Source of the DNA: Paremcibacter congregatus
Lineage (GTDB): Bacteria; Pseudomonadota; Alphaproteobacteria; Sphingomonadales; Emcibacteraceae
DNA: 64,000 bases
Assembly (NCBI RefSeq): GCF_006385135.1
Contig: NZ_CP041025.1
Location: forward strand, 3,983,501 to 4,047,500
Reading direction: 5' to 3'
This document shows positions 43,889 to 52,048 of the stretch, piece by piece; the stretch's first letter is position 1; each line of letters opens with the position of its first letter. Under the pieces are notes generated by a model, which saw nothing but the letters and a program-made list of their open reading frames with translations, searched no databases and was not told the origin of the DNA. Both the position numbers and the translations under genes were made by a program.

Positions 43889-44095
43889 AACGGTAACCTG
43901 ACGGCCTTTGGCGGCGACAGCTTTACCTTTGATGCGGAAAATTCGGGACACTACTCCGCTAATCCAGAATACTGGATGAATGATAGAGATAAAGTAGTTC
44001 CGGGAGGAGTCGAAGGGGGAATTCCCACGATAGTATTGCAGAATCAAGACCTCTATTTATTGCCACCTGCTACCGTTCTATTTGATGTACCATAG
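43889..44095 (+). pseudogene. RHS repeat fragment fused to a toxin tail (cassette 1a)
   Basis: Begins NGNLTAFGGDSFTFDAEN, an RHS/YD repeat, then switches to SGHYSANPEYWMNDRDKVV and GGIPTIVLQNQDLYLLPP ending LFDVP. The RHS core and toxin start are missing, so a deletion joined a repeat to the last ~50 residues of a toxin. A near copy lies at 46283-46489. Confidence 0.7.
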
Positions 44096-44133
44096 CATAA
44101 TGATAAGCGAATAAAACGATTTGGATAATTGAT

Positions 44134-44457
44134 ATGGTTTTAAAAAAAACTAATCAGATAAAGACACTGGCAAGATTCAATTTTTACGATACGACTAGCG
44201 AAAACTTCCTCAAAAACCCGCTGTCAGGGAAATGGTTTTCGTCTCTTGTTTACTTGGGCCAAGTAAAAGATGGCAAATGTTTTGACTGTATAATTGAACC
44301 TGTCGGTACTGAATTGATTAAACCAGGCGATACCGTGGAATGTAGGACAATTATGGCAGGGGTTAAGTTAAAAAATGAAGATGTATGGCCTGGCCAAAAA
44401 TTATTTCTATTTTTTGGACCGGTCGTAGCAGAAGGGGAAGTGACAGAAGTTTTCTAA
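44134..44457 (+). CDS. 107-residue candidate immunity protein with EF-Tu domain 3-like barrel, copy 1
   Basis: Reads LARFNFYDTTSENFLKNPLS, GTELIKPGDTVECRTIMAGV, then PGQKLFLFFGPVVAEGEVTE. The PGD...L..GQ.F...G..VA.GEV pattern resembles the beta-barrel third domain of EF-Tu. It follows the toxin-tail fragment, so it is probably its immunity gene, kept after the toxin decayed. A second copy at 46528 differs at only a few residues. Confidence 0.65.
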   Translation: MVLKKTNQIKTLARFNFYDTTSENFLKNPLSGKWFSSLVYLGQVKDGKCFDCIIEPVGTELIKPGDTVECRTIMAGVKLKNEDVWPGQKLFLFFGPVVAEGEVTEVF

Positions 44458-44525
44458 ACGGTAGGTTCAACTCCTGAAAAAATAAGAATGTTTCAACGTA
44501 AGGTATAGTATAAATAACTTATGGA

Positions 44526-45620
44526 GTGAGGTTACTTAGTAATGTAACGGAACAAATGGCAGTCCTCAGCAGCCGCCGCATCGAATTCCTCTATGACGGC
44601 GCCGATATGGTCGGGGAATATAACAGCAGTGGCGCCCTCGCCCGCCGCTATGTGCATGGCCCCGGCCTGGATGCACCGCTGGTCTGGTATGAAGGCAGTG
44701 GCACCAGCAGTCGGCGCTGGCTGCATGCGGATGCGCGCGGCTCCATTGTCGCCGTGACGGGCACCAATGGTGCGGCGTTGGAGACGGTGCAATATGATCC
44801 TTATGGCGTACCATCGAGCTATGGCGGTAGTCGCTTTCTCTATACGGGGCAGATGTCCCTACCGGAAGCGGAGCTCTATCATTATAAGGCGCGCACCTAT
44901 GCGCCAAGCCTTGGTCGCTTCCTCCAGGCGGACCCCATTGGCTATGCAGGTGGTATGAATCTCTATGCCTATGTCGGTGGAGAATATTTTAATTATTCCA
45001 GTGGCTTGGCAGGAGTTGCCGCAGAACGAAGTGCAATTTCCCATAGCGGCGGCGGTGGCGGTGGTACAATAATCACCCAGACCAAGGCGACAGACCAGAA
45101 TATCTGCTCGAAAGGTTCGTACTGCTGGACGGATATGTATAATTTTTATGCCTATACGCCGGGAAAATTATCAGGATATTGGCATTCGGGCAGGGGAGGA
45201 AATATAGTAATCGACTCCACTCAGCAAGCTTGGGCGCATTATAACAACGGTAACGGAGAAACTGCTACATTAGGACCAAATACTCGAAATGCAATTAGGA
45301 ATAGTTCGGATCAGCTTGAAAGGTTAGAACGGATCACTAGCGGGCAAACTCCGAGTCTTACCGGAAACTATGGTATAGACATCACGAGCGTGCACTTTTA
45401 TGTAGGTAAAACAAATATTTATTATAAAACCACTTGCGGTACCAATATGTGTTCTACGACATTTACAAATCAATATGATGGCTTCTGGGACCCACTCAGT
45501 TTGCAAGTCGTAGATTGGGGAGAGGACGGGCTAGGGCCAAATTTAGAATTATCTGGCGGACATCCTTTCGCGTTCGAAGCATGGTCGTGGACTGTTTATC
45601 ATCCCAATCCGTATCGTTAG
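44526..45620 (+). CDS. orphan RHS core end with C-terminal toxin domain (cassette 1)
   Basis: 364 residues from GTG 44526 (ATG 44556 also possible). The first ~150 residues are the conserved RHS core end: EFLYDGADMVGEYNSSGALA, HYKARTYAPSLGRFLQADPI and GGMNLYAYVGG. After this the variable domain begins: Gly-rich linker, CSKGSYCWTDMYNFYAYTPG, then GNYGIDITSVHFYVGKTNIY and a four-Cys region. The toxin type is not recognised. Only the core end is present, with no YD-repeat shell or secretion domain, so it is an orphan cassette that may be expressed after recombination with a full RHS gene elsewhere. Confidence 0.8.
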   Translation: MRLLSNVTEQMAVLSSRRIEFLYDGADMVGEYNSSGALARRYVHGPGLDAPLVWYEGSGTSSRRWLHADARGSIVAVTGTNGAALETVQYDPYGVPSSYGGSRFLYTGQMSLPEAELYHYKARTYAPSLGRFLQADPIGYAGGMNLYAYVGGEYFNYSSGLAGVAAERSAISHSGGGGGGTIITQTKATDQNICSKGSYCWTDMYNFYAYTPGKLSGYWHSGRGGNIVIDSTQQAWAHYNNGNGETATLGPNTRNAIRNSSDQLERLERITSGQTPSLTGNYGIDITSVHFYVGKTNIYYKTTCGTNMCSTTFTNQYDGFWDPLSLQVVDWGEDGLGPNLELSGGHPFAFEAWSWTVYHPNPYR

Positions 45621-45651
45621 CAGAGGAGAGATGTAGGAAAGACGAAGTAAT

Positions 45652-46203
45652 ATGAGAAAAATATTGATTTTGGTATCAGCTGTTTTGATATTAGGTTTGT
45701 TTCTTGTCGAGCGAGAAGCCGGTAAGTGTGGTTTCGGTTATCTCAATAGGTTGCCATATGGTATCAAGGGTGCAAATATTAATGGGCTGAAGTTTGAGGA
45801 TTCAACAGGTTGGGGCATTATAACTGGCGGTGCAAAGTTACGCACTAAACAAGACGATGAAATTATTATACGTCAAATCCAGAAGATTTCTTACAATAAT
45901 GATGTAATGTATATCCAATTTGACACGATGCTAGGAAATAAACATCCATATCAGGCTTTGGCAAGGGATACATATTATGTTGAAATTCGTAATAATACGC
46001 AATCAGGTAATCTACTTAATGTTTTTTCTGAAAAGGAGTTTCAGGAAGCATTTAAAAAGTTTTCTCTACCTTGGATAGACGCCAGTGGCTTGTCATGTAG
46101 TTTTTCAAATCTAGGAATTTTGAGAACATTGGCTTTGTTTTTGCTAACCGTTCTAATTATTTCCGTTGGCGTGTTGAGTAAAAAACTTTCTACGAAGTTA
46201 TAG
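45652..46203 (+). CDS. candidate membrane immunity protein (cassette 1)
   Basis: 183 residues with an N-terminal helix (ILILVSAVLILGLFLV) and a C-terminal helix (LALFLLTVLIISVGVL) around a ~120-residue outer part (YQALARDTYYVEIRNN and others). It starts 31 bp after the RHS gene, the usual immunity position. Two membrane anchors suggest it faces a toxin acting in the periplasm or membrane. No family recognised. Confidence 0.65.
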   Translation: MRKILILVSAVLILGLFLVEREAGKCGFGYLNRLPYGIKGANINGLKFEDSTGWGIITGGAKLRTKQDDEIIIRQIQKISYNNDVMYIQFDTMLGNKHPYQALARDTYYVEIRNNTQSGNLLNVFSEKEFQEAFKKFSLPWIDASGLSCSFSNLGILRTLALFLLTVLIISVGVLSKKLSTKL

Positions 46204-46217
46204 AAAATTCAATGCGA

Positions 46218-46489
46218 ATTCCATATGTTGTAGTCTCAATCAGCTGAGTGCGATTGATGCTGGCGCCACCAGCCATCATGCGAACGGTAACCTGACGGCC
46301 TTTGGCGGCGACAGCTTTACCTTTGATGCGGAAAATTCGGGACACTACCCCGCTATTCCAGAATACTGGATGAATGATAGATATAAAGTAGTTACGGGAG
46401 GAGTCGAAGGGGGAATTCCCACGATAGTATTGCAGAATCAAGATCTCTTTCTATTGCCCCCGGCTACCGTTCTATTTGATGTACCATAG
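46218..46489 (+). pseudogene. RHS repeat fragment fused to a toxin tail (cassette 2a)
   Basis: Starts a little earlier in the RHS repeat than copy 1 (SLNQLSAIDAGATSHHANGN), then follows the same text: FTFDAENSGHYPAIPEYWMN to LFDVP. From 46283 it is a near copy of 43889-44095. Confidence 0.7.
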
Positions 46490-47374
46490 CATAATGATAA
46501 GCGAATAAAACAATTTAGATAATTGATATGGGATTAAAAAAAACTAATCAGATAAAGATACTGGCAAGATTCAATTTTTACGATACGACTAGCGAAAACT
46601 TCCTCAAAAACCCGCTGTCAGGGAAATGGTTTTCGTCTCTTGTTTACTTGGGCCAAGTAAAAGATAGCAAATGTTTTGACTGTATAATTGAACCTGTCGG
46701 GACTGAATTGATTAAACCAGGCGATACCGTGGAATGTAGGACAATTATGGCAGGGGTTACGTTAAAAAATGAAGATGTCTGGCCTGGCCAAAAATTATTT
46801 CTATTTTTTGGCCAGGTCGTGGCAGAAGGGGAAGTGACAGAAGTTTTCTAAACGGTAGGTTCAACTCCTGAAAAAATAAGAATGTTTCAACGTAAGGTAT
46901 AGTATAAATAACTTATGGAGTGAGGTTACTTAGTTATGTAACGGAACAAATGGCAGTCCTCAGCAGCCGCCGCATCGATTTCCTCTATGACGGCGCCGAT
47001 ATGGTTGGGGAATATAACAGCAGTGGCGCCCTCGCCCGCCGCTATGTGCATGGCCCCGGCCTGGATGCACCGCTGGTCTGGTATGAAGGCAGTGGCACCA
47101 GCAGTCGGCGCTGGCTGCATGCGGATGCGCGCGGCTCCATTATCGCCGTGACGGGCACCAATGGTGCGGCGTTGGAGCCGGTACAATATGACCCTTACGG
47201 CGTACCATCAAGCTATGGCGGCAGTCGCTTTCTCTATACGGGGCAGATGTCCCTACCGGAAGCGGAGCTCTATCATTACAAGGCCCGCACCTATGCGCCA
47301 AACCTCGGCCGCTTCCTGCAAGCTGATCCCATCGGTTACGCTGCCGGCATGAACCTCTATGCTTACGTGGGCGG
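46283..47374 (+). repeat. ~1.09-kb direct repeat, copy 2
   Basis: Partner of 43889-44980. Small differences are scattered (for example GTA versus ATA at the start of the RHS frame), so the duplication is not brand new. The copies diverge fully after the RHS core. Confidence 0.85.
46528..46851 (+). CDS. 107-residue candidate immunity protein with EF-Tu domain 3-like barrel, copy 2
   Basis: Same protein as 44134-44457 apart from about six substitutions (MGLKKTNQIKIL, VKDSKCFD, GVTLKNEDV, FFGQVVAEG). All differences keep the reading frame, so both copies appear to be under selection or recently duplicated. Confidence 0.65.
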   Translation: MGLKKTNQIKILARFNFYDTTSENFLKNPLSGKWFSSLVYLGQVKDSKCFDCIIEPVGTELIKPGDTVECRTIMAGVTLKNEDVWPGQKLFLFFGQVVAEGEVTEVF

Positions 47375-48041
47375 TGATCCGATAAATGCCACGGATTCAA
47401 GCGAGTTGATTAAAGATTCAGTCTGCACCACAAGAACGGGGTTAAGAATCCGTCACTGTGTAACAGTTGAAACAGGATCAGAGAATAAACTAACTTACCG
47501 GGAAACGATTTTTGTAGAGAGTAATTTTTCCAATTTTATATGGAATAATGATAACTTGGACATATCTGAAAATGGCACCAAAGTTCCAGGCAGTCCAGAT
47601 AAGAAAGAGATCGAACTGGTTTCTCAATTTGTTGGTACAATTTTTCCGGGCGTTTGGAGTGATACTTCCATTCAAGATGCGACAAACGGCCAGCAAAAAC
47701 TTGACCAATCTACTGCAGGGAAACTAGATCGGAGCTGGGTGCGTGATCGGGATCCTCAAACGGGCTATACTATGCGACTAAATATGAATTTTATGAAGGG
47801 GATCATGAGAAATAACGCCAGTGCATTGGCGCGTACAATGATACATGAAATTTTACACAGAGATGATTTAAGAGGTCTAATCTTTGGGCATAATGACAGA
47901 CATAGGAGTCTGGATGCTGAAGCCATTCAAATGTTGAACACGCACGGCTTGGCGGGTGGTGGCTGTCCCTCTATTCCTGGCCGTTGGACGGGAGACTATT
48001 TCTTTTTTGAGATTGGACCAAGTTATCCGGGATGCGATTAA
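46920..48041 (+). CDS. orphan RHS core end with metallopeptidase-like toxin domain (cassette 2)
   Basis: 373 residues from GTG 46920. The RHS core end is almost the same as in cassette 1 up to NLYAYVGGDPINATDSSEL. The variable domain then contains ARTMIHEILHRDD (residues ~305-316), an HExxH zinc motif, and HNDRHRSLDAEA as possible third ligand region; the C-terminus has two Cys. It is probably a secreted zinc-protease toxin. Its stop is followed within 13 bp by a lipoprotein-like gene. Confidence 0.82.
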   Translation: MRLLSYVTEQMAVLSSRRIDFLYDGADMVGEYNSSGALARRYVHGPGLDAPLVWYEGSGTSSRRWLHADARGSIIAVTGTNGAALEPVQYDPYGVPSSYGGSRFLYTGQMSLPEAELYHYKARTYAPNLGRFLQADPIGYAAGMNLYAYVGGDPINATDSSELIKDSVCTTRTGLRIRHCVTVETGSENKLTYRETIFVESNFSNFIWNNDNLDISENGTKVPGSPDKKEIELVSQFVGTIFPGVWSDTSIQDATNGQQKLDQSTAGKLDRSWVRDRDPQTGYTMRLNMNFMKGIMRNNASALARTMIHEILHRDDLRGLIFGHNDRHRSLDAEAIQMLNTHGLAGGGCPSIPGRWTGDYFFFEIGPSYPGCD

Positions 48042-48054
48042 AATGGAGACTAAT

Positions 48055-48600
48055 ATGTTGATAAACTTAAAACGCATGATCATCTGTGCTGTGGTTCTCA
48101 TGATATGTCAGGGGTGTGACATGTCTGAGCAAAATAACCAAATTAGATTTTGCGAAATAGGCGTGAGCTCTAAAGACGGTGAACCATTAATTTTTGATCT
48201 TGAAAAACAGATGACAATAACGTCAGATACGACTTCTGAGTTCGGGGTAATAGAATCAGAAGATTATATTGGCCTTGTCTCGCCTGATGCCCTTATGGTG
48301 CCCAGCGAGAAACATTTAAAAGCGGGAAAATCAATGGATTGGGAAGTGGAAGGCTTTTCATTTTCGGCCAGACCCGCCAGTACCATGGACAATAGCTGGT
48401 ACATTGTGAATGCCTCACCAAATAGTGCAAAAACGGCCAACTTCTTTCATTCGACAATGCTTTACTCATTAGAAAATGGTGTAATCGCTTTTCGTATTTA
48501 TAAGGATTACAACGGGGAGGAACTTTCCCAAGAAGCCTACTCATGTGGCGACAAAAAGTTCTTCTTGACAGAGTTAATAGCAAGAGACGTTATCCAGTAG
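48055..48600 (+). CDS. candidate lipoprotein immunity protein (cassette 2)
   Basis: 181 residues from ATG 48055 (GGAG six bases upstream; an in-frame ATG at 48043 and a longer frame inside the RHS gene exist). Lipoprotein-like signal: IICAVVLMICQGCDMS with Cys after QG, an imperfect lipobox. Mature part beta-rich (KSMDWEVEGFSFSARPAST). The periplasmic address matches a metallopeptidase toxin that would act outside the cytoplasm. No family recognised. Confidence 0.65.
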   Translation: MLINLKRMIICAVVLMICQGCDMSEQNNQIRFCEIGVSSKDGEPLIFDLEKQMTITSDTTSEFGVIESEDYIGLVSPDALMVPSEKHLKAGKSMDWEVEGFSFSARPASTMDNSWYIVNASPNSAKTANFFHSTMLYSLENGVIAFRIYKDYNGEELSQEAYSCGDKKFFLTELIARDVIQ

Positions 48601-48611
48601 CCGCACTAGCA

Positions 48612-48790
48612 TTAGTGAGTCAGTCTATAGCTGGACCGGCAGCGCGGAAACCAAGAACTTCACCTATAACGGCCTTAATCAGCTGAAAACCATTGATACC
48701 GGCGCCACCAGCCATGATGCGAACGGTAACCTGACAGCCGTTGGCGGCGACATATCTATCTTCTGTGCGGAAAGCCACTGTTCTGGTCAA
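48612..48790 (+). pseudogene. RHS repeat remnant (cassette 3)
   Basis: SISESVYSWTGSAETKNFTY and NGLNQLKTIDTGATSHDANG are RHS/YD repeats; the frame then drifts (AVGGDISIFCAES) and runs into the dnaE2 3' end. It is the last relic of the RHS array. Confidence 0.75.
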
Positions 48791-48798
48791 AATACCCC

Positions 48799-51700
48799 TC
48801 AACAAAAATTCCGACCTTTGGGCAGGGCGCTATCGGGCGGGGCTTGGGGGGGTGTGGAATCCTCATCGGCCCCGTAAGTCTTTTCATAGAGCGCCGCATC
48901 CAAGCTTACCAGCTTGTCGACTACGATATGGGTCACGGACTGTTCGCGCTCGAGCTTGCCGAGCACCCCGATCAACCGCGAAGTCAGCAACAACTTCCTG
49001 TATTTCTCAAACACCATCGGCCAGACAATGGCGTTGGCGATGCCTGTTTCATCCTCCAGCGTCAGGAACACCACCCCACTGGCGGTGCCGGGCCGCTGGC
49101 GCACCAGAACCAGACCGGCGATCTTGACCTTGCGACCCGCCTTGACCTGCGGCAAATCCCCGTGGGGGACAAAGCCGTTGCGCTTCAATCTCTGACGCAG
49201 GAACGCCACGGGATGGGCCTTCAGGGACAGCTTCAGGGTGGCGTAATCCTCCATCACGCTTTCGCCGAGACGCAGGCGCGGCAGGGCCACTTCCGCCTCC
49301 CGTTGCAACTCTGTTCTGTCACCATCGCCCTCCACTGCAGCAAAGAGGGGCAAACTGTCCGCCGCCCCCGCCTGCGCGACAACCGACGTCTCCAGCCCCT
49401 GGATCAGCCACAGGGCCTGTCGCCGTCCAAGCCCCAGGGACGAAAAGCCATCGGCATGGGCCAGCAGCTCCAGTTTGCCGACGGACAGGCCGCTGCGGAA
49501 ATAACAATCGCGGACACTGTCATAGCCGCCCTGACGCGCGGCCACCAGATGCGCCATATCGCGGCGCTTCAATCCCTTCACCTGACGGAAGCCCAGCCGA
49601 AGGGCATAGGCCCCGCCGCCCGTCCCGGTCAGGCTTTGGCGGTTGCTGGTCTGCACCAGATGATGATCCCAATCGCTGTGATTAATGTCCGGCGGCAGCA
49701 CGGTCCCGCCGTGATCGCGGAAATCGCGCACCAGAGACGAAGAACTGTAAAACCCCATGGGCAGACTGTTGAGCAAGGCGCAGGTGAAGGCGTCGGGATA
49801 ATGACATTTCAGCCAGCTGGAGACATAGGCCAGCAGGGCAAAGCTGGTGGCGTGGCTTTCAGGAAAGCCATAATCGCTGAAGCCTTCGATCTGCTTGAAG
49901 CAGCGTTCGGCGAAATCCTGCTTGTAGTCTTTCGCCAGCATGCCCGTGATGAATTTTTCTTTGAAATTGCCGATGGTGCCGGTGCGTTTAAACGTCGCCA
50001 TGGCGCGGCGCAACCGGTCCGCCTCCCCCGGGGTGAAGCCCGCCGCCGTGATGGCGATATTCATCGCCTGCTCCTGAAACAACGGCACCCCTAAGGTCTT
50101 GCCCAGAATATCTTCCAGCTCCTGCGAGGGGAAGGTCACCTCTTCCAGCCCCTGACGCCGCCTGAGATAAGGATGGACCATATCCCCCTGAATTGGCCCC
50201 GGGCGCACGATCGCCACCTCGATCACCAGATCATAGAAGGTGCGCGGCCGCAGGCGCGGCAGCATGGTCATCTGGGCCCGGCTTTCGATCTGAAACACCC
50301 CCACCGTATCCGCCCGGCAGATCATGTCATAGGTCTCGGTATCCCCCTGAGGAATGGTTGCCAGATCGAGCCGTCTGTCGTAATGCGTCTCCAGCAGATC
50401 AAAGGCCTTGCGGATACAGCTCAACATACCGAGCGCCAGGACGTCGATTTTAAGGATCTTCAGCGCCGCCAGATCATCCTTGTCCCATTCGACAAAGGTA
50501 CGGTCCGCCATGGCCGCATTGGCGATGGGACAGAGTTCCTCCAGCGGCCCCCGGGTGATGACAAAACCGCCCACATGCTGCGACAGATGACGCGGGAAGC
50601 CAAGCAGATCGCCGGCGAGGATCAGGCACTGGCGCAGGCGGGGGTCGGTAAAATCGAGACCGGTCTGTTCCATATGTTCCGCATTGGGCACTTTCACCGA
50701 CCAGTCCCAGCCAATGGTGCCCAGCGCCGCGATGATATCGGCGGACAGACCCATCACCTTGCCCACTTCCCGCACCGCCATCTTGACCCGGTAGCAGATC
50801 ACCGTCGCCGCGATCCCGGCCCGGTGGCGGCCGTATTTCTGGTAAATATATTGAATCACCTCTTCCCGGCGTTCATGTTCGAAATCCACATCGATGTCCG
50901 GCGGCTCATCCCGCTCGGCCGAGATAAAGCGTTCAAACAGCAGATCGAAATAGACCGGGTCGACGGAGGTGATCCCCAGGCAGTAGCAGACCGCCGAGTT
51001 GGCCGCCGAGCCCCGCCCCTGACAGAGAATGCCACGACTGCGGGCAAAGCGCACCAGATCATGGACGGTGAGGAAGTAGGGCGCATAGTCCAGCTGTTTG
51101 ATCAGGGCGATTTCATGATTGAGCAGCGCGCGGATTTTATCACTGACCCCGTCCGGATAGCGCGCCGCCGCCCCCGCCCAGGTCAGGCGCTCCAGCTCCT
51201 CTTGCGGGGTGGCGCTCTCTCCCCCCGGCTCATCGGGATATTCATAGGCCAGTTCGTCGAGGGAGAAGGTGCAGAAGGCCGCCACCTCCAGAGTGCGCTT
51301 CACCGCCGCCTCATAGCCGCGAAACCGGCGATAGATCTCCGACGGATGCTTGAGATAGCGTTCCGCATTGCCCTCCAACAACAATCCGGCCGCATCGATG
51401 GTCACATGATGGCGAATGCAGGTCAGCACATCCTGCAGCGGACGGCGGCGGGGGGTGTGATAATAAACATCATTGGTGGCGATCAGCGGCAGATCATGGC
51501 GCAAAGCCAGATCCTGCAACTGGGCCAGCCGCCGGGCGTCATGACCGTGATAGAGCCGCTGCGCCGCCAGATAGGCCCGCCCCCCGGGCAGTCGGGGAAA
51601 ATTCTCCAGCATCGCGGCGAAGTCCGGCCCCACATCCCGGGGCGGCATCGCAATCAGGACGACCCCGCCCTCCAGCCGGTCCAGATCCGATAACGACAGA

Positions 51701-52032
51701 TGGCAGTCGCCCTTCGCCGCCCGGCGATTGCCCAGGGTCAGCAGTTTGCTCAGGCGACCATACGCGGCCCTATCCTTCGGGAAGGCGAGGATTTCCAGCC
51801 CGCCCTCGAGCACCAGCCGGGCGCCGATGATCAGTTGCAGCCCCAGCTCCCGCGCCTTGACATGGGCGCGCACCACCCCGGCCAGGCTGTTGCGGTCGGC
51901 AATCGCCAGCGCGTGATAGCCCTGAAGATGGGCCATCTCGACCAGTTCTTCTGGATGGGACGCGCCGCGCAGGAAGCTGAAATTACTGCTCACCGCCAGT
52001 TCCGCATAGGGAAAATCATCATTCTTTGTCAT
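48799..52032 (-). CDS. dnaE2: error-prone DNA polymerase DnaE2 (ImuC)
   Basis: 1,077 residues from ATG 52032 (MTKNDDFPYAELAV), six bases after GGAGG; the longer open frame upstream overlaps imuB and is not protein-like. N-terminal PHP domain (SNFSFLRGASHPEELVEMAH), C-family polymerase core with DIDVDFEHERREEVIQYIY (catalytic Asp pair), PGPIQGDMVHPYLRRRQG, and a C-terminal OB domain (VKIAGLVLVRQRPGTASGVV). It performs translesion synthesis in the SOS response with ImuA and ImuB. Third gene of the cassette. Confidence 0.97.
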   Translation of the reverse strand: MTKNDDFPYAELAVSSNFSFLRGASHPEELVEMAHLQGYHALAIADRNSLAGVVRAHVKARELGLQLIIGARLVLEGGLEILAFPKDRAAYGRLSKLLTLGNRRAAKGDCHLSLSDLDRLEGGVVLIAMPPRDVGPDFAAMLENFPRLPGGRAYLAAQRLYHGHDARRLAQLQDLALRHDLPLIATNDVYYHTPRRRPLQDVLTCIRHHVTIDAAGLLLEGNAERYLKHPSEIYRRFRGYEAAVKRTLEVAAFCTFSLDELAYEYPDEPGGESATPQEELERLTWAGAAARYPDGVSDKIRALLNHEIALIKQLDYAPYFLTVHDLVRFARSRGILCQGRGSAANSAVCYCLGITSVDPVYFDLLFERFISAERDEPPDIDVDFEHERREEVIQYIYQKYGRHRAGIAATVICYRVKMAVREVGKVMGLSADIIAALGTIGWDWSVKVPNAEHMEQTGLDFTDPRLRQCLILAGDLLGFPRHLSQHVGGFVITRGPLEELCPIANAAMADRTFVEWDKDDLAALKILKIDVLALGMLSCIRKAFDLLETHYDRRLDLATIPQGDTETYDMICRADTVGVFQIESRAQMTMLPRLRPRTFYDLVIEVAIVRPGPIQGDMVHPYLRRRQGLEEVTFPSQELEDILGKTLGVPLFQEQAMNIAITAAGFTPGEADRLRRAMATFKRTGTIGNFKEKFITGMLAKDYKQDFAERCFKQIEGFSDYGFPESHATSFALLAYVSSWLKCHYPDAFTCALLNSLPMGFYSSSSLVRDFRDHGGTVLPPDINHSDWDHHLVQTSNRQSLTGTGGGAYALRLGFRQVKGLKRRDMAHLVAARQGGYDSVRDCYFRSGLSVGKLELLAHADGFSSLGLGRRQALWLIQGLETSVVAQAGAADSLPLFAAVEGDGDRTELQREAEVALPRLRLGESVMEDYATLKLSLKAHPVAFLRQRLKRNGFVPHGDLPQVKAGRKVKIAGLVLVRQRPGTASGVVFLTLEDETGIANAIVWPMVFEKYRKLLLTSRLIGVLGKLEREQSVTHIVVDKLVSLDAALYEKTYGADEDSTPPQAPPDSALPKGRNFC

Positions 52033-52048
52033 CACGCCTCCTTTCTCC

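Larger units (their letters stand above)
43889..44980 (+). repeat. ~1.09-kb direct repeat, copy 1
   Basis: From the RHS repeat fragment through the 107-residue gene to the RHS core end this segment is nearly identical to 46283-47374, at a constant offset of 2,394 bp. Identity fades at the GRFLQADPIGY core end, exactly where the variable toxin domains start. Confidence 0.85.
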
